A DNA stretch of 64,000 nt from Sporobacter sp963663605 (GTDB taxonomy: Bacteria; Bacillota; Clostridia; Oscillospirales; Oscillospiraceae): contig CAXXVF010000002.1 of NCBI GenBank assembly GCA_963663605.2, positions 992,001 through 1,056,000 of the forward strand. The letters run 5' to 3'. Every line of letters starts with the position of its first letter. The first letter of the stretch is position 1. The notes below the pieces were generated by a model. That model ran no database searches. It was not told the origin of the DNA and saw only the letters and a list, made by a program, of their open reading frames with translations. Shown one piece after another: positions 52,004-60,590 of this stretch. Position numbers and translations under genes: made by a program.

Positions 52004-52558
52004 ATGTATTATGAGATGGAAATCGCGGGGCTAAAACGCAGGCTGCCGCTGTGCCCGTTAAACGACACGCTGATGATTGCCGGCTTCGTTATTTTCGGCG
52101 ACGTCGAGCTGACCTGCGCGTGCGCCGGGGAAATGCTGAAAATAGCGCCGGATTTCGACTACATGATCGCGCCCGAGGCCAAGGCCATTCCGCTTATTCA
52201 CGAGATGGCGCGGCAGAGCGGACGCAACACATACCTTCTGGTGCGCAAAGCGCCGAAGCTCTACATGGACGGCGTCTTTGAGGCGGAGGTTCAGTCGATC
52301 ACGACGGAGGGCGCGCAGAAGCTTTTTATGGACGGCGCGGACGCCCGGTTAATGAAGGGCAAACGCATCCTCATCGTCGACGACGTCATCTCCACGGGCC
52401 AGTCTCTGGCCGCTCTGGAAGAATTGGTGGAGAAAGCCGGCGGTATCGTCGCCGGACGCATGGCGGTGCTCGCCGAAGGCGACGCCGTTAAACGTGAGGA
52501 CATCATTTATCTCGCGCCGCTGCCGCTGTTTGATAAGGACGGCAAGCCGCTGGCGTGA
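52004..52558 (+). CDS. phosphoribosyltransferase, adenine-PRT-like
   Basis: A 184-residue type I phosphoribosyltransferase. The PRPP loop is ILIVDDVISTGQSL (about 126-139) with the two Asp residues and the TG of the family. MIAPEAKAIPLIHEMA is the first phosphate-binding loop, and the hood is formed by the N-terminal residues. It resembles adenine and xanthine PRTs, which salvage purine bases using PRPP, but it is not close enough to choose. A short copy of its 3' end recurs at 54322-54362. The start codon of the small membrane protein gene follows within 12 bases. Confidence 0.82.
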   Translation: MYYEMEIAGLKRRLPLCPLNDTLMIAGFVIFGDVELTCACAGEMLKIAPDFDYMIAPEAKAIPLIHEMARQSGRNTYLLVRKAPKLYMDGVFEAEVQSITTEGAQKLFMDGADARLMKGKRILIVDDVISTGQSLAALEELVEKAGGIVAGRMAVLAEGDAVKREDIIYLAPLPLFDKDGKPLA

Positions 52559-52569
52559 GCGGCGATAAT

Positions 52570-52968
52570 ATGGCACGCAAAACGAGGCACAAAAGGTTTA
52601 TATGTCTATTTGCAGTACTTATTATTATTGCAGTGATTATAACGGCATTTTGCGTGCTGCACCATCATAAGACTTATTTCACCGTGGATAAATGGAATGC
52701 TTCAGCGTGGAACGACAGGCAAAATTTGATTAGGAGCTTCATAAAGCAGTATGATTTAAACCGGATGTCAAAAGATGAGATAATAGATTTGTTGGGCAAT
52801 GACACAGCGTATTATTACGATTACGCGATCCGTTATAAAACGGAGGATAATCTGGTTTACGATTTCGGCGAAGAAAAAAACAGCGCCAGTTGGAACATAA
52901 CGCTGATTATTTCTTTTGCCGAAAACGATTTTGTGTCTTCATACGAGCTGAAAAAATACAGCCAATGA
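52570..52968 (+). CDS. small membrane-anchored protein, unknown (SmpA/BamE-like motif)
   Basis: A 132-residue protein with one N-terminal membrane segment (about 8-30, FICLFAVLIIIAVIITAFCVL) and an extracellular domain. QYDLNRMSKDEIIDLLGND resembles the helix-turn motif of small SmpA/BamE-like lipoproteins (xMTKDEVIxLLG), followed by a beta-rich part (YYYDYAIRYKTEDNLVYDFG). That likeness is weak. I took the ATG at 52570; a GTG at 52555 overlapping the PRT stop is possible. It is probably co-transcribed with the PRT gene. Function unknown. Confidence 0.6.
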   Translation: MARKTRHKRFICLFAVLIIIAVIITAFCVLHHHKTYFTVDKWNASAWNDRQNLIRSFIKQYDLNRMSKDEIIDLLGNDTAYYYDYAIRYKTEDNLVYDFGEEKNSASWNITLIISFAENDFVSSYELKKYSQ

Positions 52969-53014
52969 CGTCCGGCAGACAGAAAATACTTTATAATAAA
53001 GGTAACCATTTTTA

Positions 53015-54262
53015 ATGAAGTTTAAGAAAAGAACAGCGTTAGCCATTGCGGGGATGGTTTGTTTTGCGTCGATATTGACCGGCTGCAATGCAGCACGGGA
53101 TATCGTATCTGACGGCGAAGCGGAGGCGGGAACGTCTGATGCTGCACAGGCATCCAGCTCCGTACAAACGCCCGATGTCTCTTTGACCGCCACGCCTGTT
53201 CAGCCGCCTGAGAGCGAAGAAGTCGTTGTAAGTGTCGACTATGCCACAGATGATATTTTGAGTGCGTTTGACGGATATCTAGAAGCCGCCGCGCCTGATG
53301 TCGACCGCTACGACACATCCGTTGATGTCATTTTTACCGCTACTGCCGCAGCGAGAGATTTTAGTATTACCATGCTCTTTTATTCTGAGTATTTCAGGAA
53401 TGAAGTGCTTTTATCCCAATATGAGCTGCTGCCGGAAGAACCCATTGTGTTTTCAATGGTCTTTCACGGGGATATACCCACAACGGGAATATCTTATTTG
53501 GACGAAAACGATGAAATGAGGTGCTTTTACGTAGCCATGAGCGGCAAAGACGGTTCACTTCTATTAGTGGAAGCCGATCCTTTTGAATATCCCAATGTAC
53601 CTTCTCCGAAGCTCTTTGACTTTGCCGGCCTGTTCATTCCATACACGACGCTTATACCTGAAAACGAATTTTCGAGAGAAAATCCACCAAAGCCTTTTAA
53701 AGAATACATGGCGGGGACACCTCTTACATACGATGAGCTTTTGCACTTTGCGGAAATGACCGACAGTTCTGATTACCGGTTTTATATAGACAAAGAATGG
53801 GTGCGGGAAATCCATGAAAGCGGCGACGCTTATGGTTTGCTGCAAGATGCCGTCTGGGCGGATATAAACGGCGACGGTACAGATGAGGCGGTAATCATAT
53901 ACGGCAGAGGCATGGGCGGCGGCTCCGAGGGTGGTTCAGTCCTGGTGTACGCAGAGGAAAACGGCGTATACCGCGGGGTGCTTCGCTTCTATATCGGCAT
54001 GCAAAACGAGTGCGTACTGGCAAACTACAACGGAGATTATTATTTTGTACTTATGTGCCCAAGCCGCATCCTTACCGACCCCGATACCGAACCAAATATA
54101 AACGGCGTGCTGCCTGATGAAGCGTATACGATGTCAACAGGCTTTGGTATCCAATACTTTAGTGAGAATTGGGCGCCCGAATTCCTGCGGGTTGAAAACG
54201 GCGAAGCGGTTGTTATTGAGTCAGGTTGGTATTGGGAGATGTTTTATAATAACAATTACTGA
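53015..54262 (+). CDS. lipoprotein of unknown function with FG-GAP/calcium-like motif
   Basis: A 415-residue predicted lipoprotein. The signal peptide ends in lipobox LTGC (Cys24), followed by a Ser/Thr/Pro/Ala linker to about residue 70. The C-terminal domain carries VWADINGDGTDEAVIIYG (about 284-301). This DxNxDGxDE pattern is typical of FG-GAP or dockerin-like calcium-binding loops. GRGMGGGSEGGSVLVY follows it. I do not recognise the whole family. AAAGG lies 12 bases before the ATG, rather far. It is followed by a gene-fragment fossil and an IS element, so a downstream partner could have been lost. Confidence 0.7.
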   Translation: MKFKKRTALAIAGMVCFASILTGCNAARDIVSDGEAEAGTSDAAQASSSVQTPDVSLTATPVQPPESEEVVVSVDYATDDILSAFDGYLEAAAPDVDRYDTSVDVIFTATAAARDFSITMLFYSEYFRNEVLLSQYELLPEEPIVFSMVFHGDIPTTGISYLDENDEMRCFYVAMSGKDGSLLLVEADPFEYPNVPSPKLFDFAGLFIPYTTLIPENEFSRENPPKPFKEYMAGTPLTYDELLHFAEMTDSSDYRFYIDKEWVREIHESGDAYGLLQDAVWADINGDGTDEAVIIYGRGMGGGSEGGSVLVYAEENGVYRGVLRFYIGMQNECVLANYNGDYYFVLMCPSRILTDPDTEPNINGVLPDEAYTMSTGFGIQYFSENWAPEFLRVENGEAVVIESGWYWEMFYNNNY

Positions 54263-54276
54263 TTCCGCCGCGCAAG

Positions 54277-54362
54277 ACCTGCGGCGAATGGCCGAACCGC
54301 CCTATGAACAGGTTCAATACGCTGCCGCTGTTTGATAAGGACGGTACGCAGCTGGCGTGAGC
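54277..54362 (+). pseudogene. fused fragment: piece of tadA joined to the 3' end of the PRT gene
   Basis: Bases 54277 to about 54331 match the inside of tadA (59279-59331, same orientation) with about four differences. On the minus strand they still encode GSVLNLFIGRFGHSPQV, like TadA GSVLNLFMERFGHSPQV. Bases about 54322-54362 match the last 40 bases of the PRT gene (52518-52558), including its stop. The join falls in a short sequence common to both (ACGCTGCCGC). Neither part can function. Confidence 0.85.
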
Positions 54363-54397
54363 AATACCGATACATACGAAAACAGGGGCCTCGGCCC

Positions 54398-56035
54398 CAA
54401 TGTCATTAAGATAAGGCAATAGGCAAAAAGAGAGCAGAGCATCGAAAGGTGCCCTGTTCTTTTTTTAATAAACTGAAGAAAAATCTTAAAAAAAGCTTGA
54501 CAAAAAGTGAAAAAATGCAGCGAAGCCTTGAAATGATTACTATTTTGGAGGTTTTGCTGATGAATAAATACCCAAAATCGATAAAAGACACGTTGACTTC
54601 CCTCATTAATGAAATGTCAGCGTCGCCAGCTCTTTTCGTTAAAGACCCAAAGCGAGATTTTTCACGTAATAGAAAATTGCCCTTTAAAACGATGATCCAG
54701 CTTCTCTTATCCATGGGCGGAAGCAGCCTATACAAGGAGCTTCTGGAGGCGCAAGGCTACTGCGTTAATACAGCGACAGCAGCAGCCTTTGTCCAACAGC
54801 GAGATAAAATTCTACCCTTTGCTTTAGCGTACTTGCTTCATGAATTTACTCAATCCTTTTCGGAAATCAAAAAATACAAAGGATACCGATTGCTTGCCGC
54901 CGACGGTTCCGACTTGCACATTGCTACCGACCCTGATAACCCAGATACATATTTTCAAAATAATCCAGGTGAAAAAGGCTATAATCTGTTGCACCTCAAT
55001 GCCTTGTACGATCTTTGTACCAGGCTCTATGTTGATTCCTGCGTTCAAACTCGCCGGTGTGAAAACGAAAACAAGGCGCTAACGGACATGGTTGATAGGT
55101 CCCATATCAAGGACAAAACGATCCTCATTGGCGACAGGGGCTACGAAAGTTACAACGTTCTTTCTCATATCGAAAAGAAAGGCTGGAATTATATCATTCG
55201 CGTTAAAGATACCGGCAGCAATGGCATACTCTCCGGATTACGCCTTCCTAAAGCAGATGAATTTGATGTTACCGTTCATCGTATTCTTACAAAGAAACAG
55301 ACAAAAGAAGTCAAAGCACACCCCGAAATCTACCGTTTCCTCCCCAGCAACGTGAATTTCGATTTCCTGGATTTGCATACCAACAAGTTCTATCCCGTTT
55401 CCCTTCGGATTGTTCGTTTTAAAATTTCGAATAATGCTTATGAAGCGGTTATTACAAACCTGAATCAGGATGACTTCCCCCCGGATGAACTCAAGGAGCT
55501 CTACAAGAAGCGATGGGGCATAGAAACATCATTTCGAGAACTTAAATATGCAGTTGGCCTGACCCACTTCCATGCAAAAAAGCAAGAGTACATTGAACAG
55601 GAAATATATGCAACAATGATCATGTACAACTTCTCTGAAATGATTACCTCGCACGTAGTCATCCAACACAGAGATTCCCAATACGAATATCAGGTCAATT
55701 TTACCGTTGCCATTCATATCTGCAGACATTTCTTCCGAAACAATGTACCCTTACCCGACGTCGAAGCGCTGATTCTTAAGAATATTCTGCCTATCCGTCC
55801 TAGCCGGAAAGATATCCGCAAAATCCGTTACAAATCGGCAGTCAGCTTCATCTACAGAGTAGCATAATTCGCCTCTTTATCATAGTCTTTAGAGCAGATT
55901 TTATTAATCTGCTGCTTTGCCATGTCCTTTCTCCGTACTTAAAAGATCAAGCATCACGAAACTGCTCTGCAACTCCGTGATGCTATCTTGTTTGGTTATT
56001 TGCTGCGGCACTCTCAGCTTATCTTAATGACATTG
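54398..56035 (+). mobile_element. IS4-family insertion sequence, complete
   Basis: About 1.64 kb bounded by perfect 18-base terminal inverted repeats CAATGTCATTAAGATAAG (54398-54415) and its complement (56018-56035). One intact transposase gene lies inside. A direct repeat CCTCGGCCC flanks it at 54389-54397 and 56037-56045, with one extra C on the right, fitting a 9-10 base target duplication. The target was itself a terminator hairpin (AACAGGGG...CCCCTGTT then TTT), now split. A hairpin AGCATCACG...CGTGATGCT (about 55950-55983) inside the right end may stop transcription. Confidence 0.9.
54560..55867 (+). CDS. IS4-family DDE transposase
   Basis: A 435-residue transposase with an RNase H-like catalytic core. 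The first Asp is in YRLLAADGSDLHIA, the second in ILIGDRGYESYN, and the Glu in the YREK-like signature LYKKRWGIETSFRELKYAVGL. The insertion domain between D2 and E is the beta-rich stretch typical of IS4. All three catalytic residues are present and the frame is open, so the element may be active. The ATG at 54560 follows GGAGG; the frame extends upstream to 54449 without a good site. Codon use is AT-rich relative to the neighbours. Confidence 0.95.
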   Translation: MNKYPKSIKDTLTSLINEMSASPALFVKDPKRDFSRNRKLPFKTMIQLLLSMGGSSLYKELLEAQGYCVNTATAAAFVQQRDKILPFALAYLLHEFTQSFSEIKKYKGYRLLAADGSDLHIATDPDNPDTYFQNNPGEKGYNLLHLNALYDLCTRLYVDSCVQTRRCENENKALTDMVDRSHIKDKTILIGDRGYESYNVLSHIEKKGWNYIIRVKDTGSNGILSGLRLPKADEFDVTVHRILTKKQTKEVKAHPEIYRFLPSNVNFDFLDLHTNKFYPVSLRIVRFKISNNAYEAVITNLNQDDFPPDELKELYKKRWGIETSFRELKYAVGLTHFHAKKQEYIEQEIYATMIMYNFSEMITSHVVIQHRDSQYEYQVNFTVAIHICRHFFRNNVPLPDVEALILKNILPIRPSRKDIRKIRYKSAVSFIYRVA

Positions 56036-56124
56036 CCCTCGGCCCCTGTTTTTCCGTATCAATCTGTCGATTTTACCGTTTCAGACCGTCGTATTGTCAA
56101 TATAGAAACATATACGGCCTTATG

Positions 56125-56355
56125 CATTCAATCGGGCGGGATCATAAGGGCGCAGCCCTTATACCTCCAAATCGCGCAAGCCTCTGCGGAGGCTTTTCGC
56201 CGCCTGACGGCAGCGCGCGATTTCCGGGAGGGAACCAGTTCCCCCCGGATGCCCCCTTCCGCTCTCCGATGGGACGGAAGGAAATTGCCTTATTCATATC
56301 CAGCGGGATCATAAGGGCGCAGCCCTTATACCTTTAGGGGCGGCGGGCGGGTTTA
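56125..56355 (+). repeat. repeat island with two module D and one module C copy
   Basis: Two GCGGGATCATAAGGGCGCAG...CCCTTATACC hairpins (about 56137-56165 and 56303-56332; arms ATAAGGGC/GCCCTTAT). Between them lies a module C variant starting CGCGCAAGCCTCTGCGGAGG (about 56171-56290), whose central hairpin is GGGAGGGAACCAGTTCCCCCC instead of GGGGGACCAGTCCCCC. Confidence 0.85.
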
Positions 56356-56493
56356 GATATATTATTGCGGCGGTATGTCAAAAGCGCTCGGGCTGAATAG
56401 CAGGTGAAGACTGCGCTATTGCCTCCAGCCTGAAGATATGCTAGAGTATTGTAAGATATTGTTGAGATTGCCTTAAAAAGGAGAGCTGTATTT

Positions 56494-57192
56494 ATGCACA
56501 TTAAACGTACTGTTTCAATTATTATACTATCGGCCTTCGCGGCGGCCGTACTCGGCGGCTGCGCGGAGAAAACGGTGGACAACAGGGCTTTTATTTTAAA
56601 GGAAAGCGTATCGCTTGCTCAGGAGATGCAAGGTAAGTTTACACAGTTTATTCCAGAGCTTGATCCGGCATCTGTTGCAGATTTCTGGCAAAGCCTTGAA
56701 AACGCTGATATGTCGTCCCCGGACAGCGCCGTTATCGTTACGCTCGATCCGGACTTTGTAGCCGATTTTCTAACAAATTTCCAGCAGATTGAATTTTCAG
56801 ATTATTCCGATGAACTTATAGATTTTTTCGCGCCAAAGACAACGACCGGCTTGACCTCTCTGGTATATGCCGTCCTTATTGATAAGGGATACAGTCTACC
56901 ATTGCTCAGTACTTCCGGGATGTTTTCCGTTACGCATATCATAAAAGCGCCTGAAAATTTCAGCAACACCCTAGTGTTTATGGATTTCAATGCGTGCACG
57001 GCAATAACGACTTTTAGCCGGTACGGCGATTATATAGACTGCTCGTGTCAATTCATCATTCCGGATATGACGGCTGAAGACCTGCTGGACCTTTACAGCG
57101 CGTTCTTTGAAACCTCTTATGAGAACAACTTCTTAAACGGTCATACCGAGATAATAGAATCGGCACAGCTGGGTGAAATAATCGACAGCTGA
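56494..57192 (+). CDS. lipoprotein of unknown function
   Basis: A 232-residue predicted lipoprotein. The signal peptide has basic HIKR, a hydrophobic core and lipobox LGGC (Cys23). The mature part has no membrane helix, is acidic and mixed alpha/beta (FVADFLTNFQQIEFSDYSD, CTAITTFSRYGDYIDC), and ends in a helix. I do not recognise the family. AAGGAG lies about 10 bases before the ATG. It is the first of three unknown genes running right (lipoprotein, lipoprotein, membrane XRE protein), all on the plus strand but with gaps of 70-250 bases. The 57193-57439 gap shows nothing. Confidence 0.7.
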   Translation: MHIKRTVSIIILSAFAAAVLGGCAEKTVDNRAFILKESVSLAQEMQGKFTQFIPELDPASVADFWQSLENADMSSPDSAVIVTLDPDFVADFLTNFQQIEFSDYSDELIDFFAPKTTTGLTSLVYAVLIDKGYSLPLLSTSGMFSVTHIIKAPENFSNTLVFMDFNACTAITTFSRYGDYIDCSCQFIIPDMTAEDLLDLYSAFFETSYENNFLNGHTEIIESAQLGEIIDS

Positions 57193-57439
57193 TCGGCAAT
57201 ATCTTTTAGAAGGACCGCGCACAGACAAAAGCGCCGGAAACGGCGTTTTCGTCAGATAAATATAGTGAAATGCCATTGATGAAAAATAGGCGGACAGAAA
57301 ACGCGTAATAGCTTTGCCCGGCGGTTTCCGATGACGCGTGCCAATTGAAGACGTACTAAGTAATGCAGCGGCAGCAAGAAGTAACCGCGTATGGGCAAAG
57401 GCTTGTATAAAAACGTTTACAGAAAGGTCAAGGTGCGCT

Positions 57440-58672
57440 GTGAATTACATATGTAAACGCATTATTTCATTATCAATACTGTTTGTGCTTTTGACAATGC
57501 TCATAAGCTGTGCCGGCAACGGCACCGGCGGCGATGTCGCCGATAATCCTCCCCTGGCTTCCGCTCCCGCTTCAGCAGCACCTGAAGCGGAGGACTGCTC
57601 TCACATGCAGGTCAAACCCGAAGCTGCTCCGACATATGAAATTGACGACCCGTATAAGACCTTAGAAAAGGTGATATCAGTTGCCGATACCGACGTTAAT
57701 ACATCGAGCATGTACAGCGGATTTATCATACAACACCTGACGGCCGACTTTAAGGCTATGCTTCCGGCAATACTGAATGCGTATCCCGAATGGCTGACAG
57801 CCGCATACGGCAATTTTAATTCCGATACGGCCTGTCTTACGATAAAAGGATTTGTGCCAACGGAAAGCGGGGTGCAGCGTGGCGCATACTTAACAGCATA
57901 TCGATATGCTTATCTTTCAAAAGGTAATCTTTTTATTTTCAAGGATAACCGAAAAACAACAGAAAATGTGCTTGAAGGTGTTAAAGCGCCGGATTATGCC
58001 ATGAACGCGGCCAAAGACATTGCCGAAAGCCGGTTGCAGGAAGCGCGAATTGAGCCCGGAGCAATCCATACCGGCATTTCAGACTGGCGCGTAACCGGGC
58101 TTGCGCTTTACCCGCCGGGTAATGAAGCGGCGTATGGGGAACTGGACATAACCGAGAATATTGAGGTATATAAGCTGACGTGCCAGCTGCAGTTTAATGC
58201 ATCGAGCATTTACAGCAGCGATTTTTATGAAATTGATGAAGACGGCTGGGGCGGCGGTGCTTATCCACATGAGTTCTTTTTAGTTTTCGACTGCAGCGGT
58301 GACAATCCGGTATTATTGGGCAAACAGCCGGCGCACAATGCTGTTTACTCTGATTATGCAGTAGAACGCACTTTGGTGGAGTGCGGGAAAATGACATTAA
58401 ACGACTTTACCTCATATTATATGCTGACGTTGCTGGCAAACGATATTAAATGGTTTGTTCAGAAGCTTTCAGATTTACCCCTCGGCGAGCAGAAAGAGGT
58501 TTGCAGCAAAGTTGTTGAGGGCGGTAACGAAAGCGGAAGCTCCTGGATTGCTTTTAACAACCTTCGGACATCAAGGCTTACGCTGACCGACAGCATTCGC
58601 GCGGGGCTGTCGCAAAAAGAAACGGATTCATGGCTGCTGCTTAAGGAATACTGCGACGCCGCGCAAGCGTGA
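57440..58672 (+). CDS. lipoprotein of unknown function
   Basis: A 410-residue predicted lipoprotein. I set the start at GTG 57440 because it directly precedes the signal peptide (NYICKRIISLSILFVLLTML) with lipobox LISC and follows AAGGTG. The open frame continues upstream to 57338 without signals. An Ala/Pro/Ser linker precedes a large domain with a GWGGGAYPHEFFLVFDCSGD segment and a helical C-terminus. No family recognised. Located between another unknown lipoprotein and a membrane-tethered XRE regulator. Confidence 0.68.
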   Translation: MNYICKRIISLSILFVLLTMLISCAGNGTGGDVADNPPLASAPASAAPEAEDCSHMQVKPEAAPTYEIDDPYKTLEKVISVADTDVNTSSMYSGFIIQHLTADFKAMLPAILNAYPEWLTAAYGNFNSDTACLTIKGFVPTESGVQRGAYLTAYRYAYLSKGNLFIFKDNRKTTENVLEGVKAPDYAMNAAKDIAESRLQEARIEPGAIHTGISDWRVTGLALYPPGNEAAYGELDITENIEVYKLTCQLQFNASSIYSSDFYEIDEDGWGGGAYPHEFFLVFDCSGDNPVLLGKQPAHNAVYSDYAVERTLVECGKMTLNDFTSYYMLTLLANDIKWFVQKLSDLPLGEQKEVCSKVVEGGNESGSSWIAFNNLRTSRLTLTDSIRAGLSQKETDSWLLLKEYCDAAQA

Positions 58673-58743
58673 TAAGAGTACCGTTCTTCCATTATAAGCT
58701 GTTGTATTTGCCGCTGCCAACAATAAAAAGGAGGCGAAAAGAT

Positions 58744-59088
58744 ATGCCCATAAATACTATCATAATGTCAATAATAGGCTTAGCGCTGATAAGCGTATCC
58801 GTTTACATTACCGTACTGATTATCCGGGCACTAAAAAAGTATATCAAATCAAAGGATGTACGCAAAGAAAAGGCGGAGGTCAAACGCTCGTTAGGAGAAA
58901 CTTTGAGGGATTGCCGCACAAAATGTAAAATGACACAGGAATTTGTAGCAGAAACCATAGGCGTAAGCAGACAGGCGGTGTCAAAATGGGAAAGTGGAAC
59001 ATCCGACCCAAACACATCAAATTTACTTGCGCTGGCGAAGTTGTACGAAGTTCCTGTTGAAGAATTGCTGAAATCGGTAGAAGGATAG
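58744..59088 (+). CDS. XRE-family regulator with N-terminal membrane helix
   Basis: A 114-residue protein with a membrane helix (about 7-30, IIMSIIGLALISVSVYITVL), a basic/charged linker, and a C-terminal Cro/CI-type helix-turn-helix (about 50-108, LRDCRTKCKMTQEFVAETIG then VSRQAVSKWESGTSDPNTSN). The VSRQAVSKWE recognition helix is typical of Clostridia XRE proteins. Having the HTH after a membrane anchor is the reverse of the common layout and implies sensing at the membrane. AGGAGG precedes the ATG at 58744. Likely regulates the neighbouring lipoprotein genes, by inference. Confidence 0.85.
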   Translation: MPINTIIMSIIGLALISVSVYITVLIIRALKKYIKSKDVRKEKAEVKRSLGETLRDCRTKCKMTQEFVAETIGVSRQAVSKWESGTSDPNTSNLLALAKLYEVPVEELLKSVEG

Positions 59089-59178
59089 CTTATGCCGCAG
59101 ATTCTGAGCACAATCCATATCACGATAAATGCCGGTTTATCAGGCTCCGATAGTCGGAGACATTTTTCTATAAACTGT

Positions 59179-59206
59179 ACGGCCCGCTGCAGCGGGCCGT
59201 CTTTTA
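59179..59206. terminator. terminator between XRE and tadA genes
   Basis: ACGGCCCGCTG and CAGCGGGCCGT form a perfect 22-base palindrome followed by CTTTT on the plus strand. Confidence 0.7.
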
Positions 59207-59659
59207 ACGCTTATCTCTGAGGGATTTGAAAAACTCGGACATCAGCGCGGCGCACGCGTCCTCGAGCAGGCCGCCGACGACCTGCGGCGAATGCCCGAAC
59301 CGCTCCATAAACAGGTTCAATACGCTGCCGCACGCGCCCGATATCTCTTCCTTCGCACCGTAATAAAGCTTCGGGATTCGCGCGTTGATTACAGCGCCCG
59401 CGCACATGGGGCACGGCTCGAGCGTCACGTACAGCGTGCAGCCGGAAAGACGCCAGTCCCCCGTTTGACGGCACGCCTCGTTGATCGCCTCAATCTCCGC
59501 GTGCGCCAGGGCGTTCCTCTTGCTTTCCCGGCGGTTGCGGCCGCGCCCGATGATCCGGCCGTCGGGGTCCGCGATGACGCAGCCGACGGGCACCTCCCCC
59601 TCGCCCATCGCGCATCGCGCAAGTTCCAGAGCGCTCTTCATATAGTCTTCGTGTTCCAT
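59204..59659 (-). CDS. tadA: tRNA-specific adenosine deaminase
   Basis: A 151-residue TadA, which converts the wobble adenosine 34 of tRNA-Arg(ACG) to inosine. The zinc/catalytic motifs are AHAEIEAI (His and Glu, about 52-59) and TLEPCPMCAGAV (about 80-91, PCxxC). The C-terminal part has GSVLNLFMERFGHSPQVVGGLLEDAC, as in authentic TadA proteins. The ATG at 59659 follows GGGGAGAGGG. An imperfect 53-base copy of its inside occurs at 54277. It is monocistronic. Confidence 0.96.
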   Translation of the reverse strand: MEHEDYMKSALELARCAMGEGEVPVGCVIADPDGRIIGRGRNRRESKRNALAHAEIEAINEACRQTGDWRLSGCTLYVTLEPCPMCAGAVINARIPKLYYGAKEEISGACGSVLNLFMERFGHSPQVVGGLLEDACAALMSEFFKSLRDKR

Positions 59660-59724
59660 GCCCTCTCCCCTTTTCGTCTTGTTTATCGTACCATACCGCT
59701 GCGGCCCTGACAATATTTCTATAC

Positions 59725-59930
59725 CCGCCCGCCGCCCAGTTAATGTATAAGGGCTTCGCCCTTATGATCCCGCTTTAAAACGGAAAGTTCTGCGGCCCCG
59801 TAAACCCGCATATCTTCGTCCCCTCGAAGAGCGGAAGGGGGCATCCGGGGGGATCTGGTTCCCGCCCGGAAATCGCGCGCTGCCGTCAGGCGGCGAAAAG
59901 CCTCCGCAGAGGCTTGCGCGATTTTAGTAT
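59725..59930 (-). repeat. repeat island in reverse orientation
   Basis: A reversed module D hairpin (ATAAGGGCTTCGCCCTTAT at about 59745-59765) and a reversed module C copy (about 59815-59925, ending GCCTCCGCAGAGGCTTGCGCG). No CTAC-footed hairpin is present here. Confidence 0.8.
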
Positions 59931-60010
59931 ATAATATGCCTCTTCTGTAAATAATCAACATGATCGGAATGATCGGAAAATTTACATCTTTATCATCCAG
60001 GAGGTATATT

Positions 60011-60439
60011 ATGCTCGTATCAGATCTTATGTCAGACAGCGTGATCACGATCGCGCCGGACGAGCCGGCATCGCTGGCGGCGCGGCTGCTGTACCGCCAC
60101 AATATCGGCAGCGTTCCCGTGTGTACGGAGGACGGCCGGCTCAAGGGTATCGTCACCGACCGCGACATCGTCCTGCGGTGCGTGGCGGCTGAAAACGATC
60201 CCGACACGACGCCGGTCCGGGAGATCATGACACGCAACATCGTCACCGTCACCTCTAAGGAAGACGTCCGCCAGGCCGCCCGGCAGATGGCGGACGCGCA
60301 GGTGCGACGGCTGCCCGTTGTAGACGACGGACATCTCGTCGGGCTCCTGGCGCTCGGGGACATGGCCAAGACCCAGCAGTTCGACATGGAGGCATCCAAA
60401 GCGCTGTCGGAAATATCCGTCAATGTCCGAAAGCTCTGA
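60011..60439 (+). CDS. CBS-domain pair protein
   Basis: A 142-residue stand-alone CBS pair (Bateman module). The first CBS covers about 3-60 (VSDLMSDSVITIAPDEPASLAARLLY with NIGSVPVCTEDGRLKGIVTDRDIV). The second covers about 72-130 (VREIMTRNIVTVTSKEDVRQAARQM with QVRRLPVVDDGHLVGLLALGDMA). Such proteins usually bind adenine nucleotides and may act as small regulators, including in stress; this type is often labelled a BON- or general-stress CBS protein. AGGAGG sits 6 bases before the ATG at 60011. It is upstream of alaS but separated from it by a strong terminator. Confidence 0.93.
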   Translation: MLVSDLMSDSVITIAPDEPASLAARLLYRHNIGSVPVCTEDGRLKGIVTDRDIVLRCVAAENDPDTTPVREIMTRNIVTVTSKEDVRQAARQMADAQVRRLPVVDDGHLVGLLALGDMAKTQQFDMEASKALSEISVNVRKL

Positions 60440-60465
60440 AGCTGAAAAACAGGGCGCGCATCAGG

Positions 60466-60501
60466 ACCGTTTCTCTCAAAAATGGAGAGAAACGGTTTTT
60501 G
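60466..60501 (+). terminator. terminator of the CBS gene
   Basis: ACCGTTTCTCTC and GAGAGAAACGGT form a 12-bp perfect stem with loop AAAAATG, followed by TTTTT. Confidence 0.92.
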
Positions 60502-60515
60502 ATAAGCGTTAATTA

Positions 60516-60543
60516 TTGACATTGCGCCTTCTTTCATTATAAT
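60516..60543 (+). promoter_or_regulatory. alaS promoter, perfect consensus boxes
   Basis: TTGACA (60516-60521), a 16-base spacer, TATAAT (60538-60543). The 16-base spacer equals that of the glyS promoter. The transcript leader is only about 40 bases, too short for a T-box. Confidence 0.85.
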
Positions 60544-60590
60544 GTTTATTATCGTCCGCGCGTGCGCGCACGGGCGTATAGGAGGTCATA

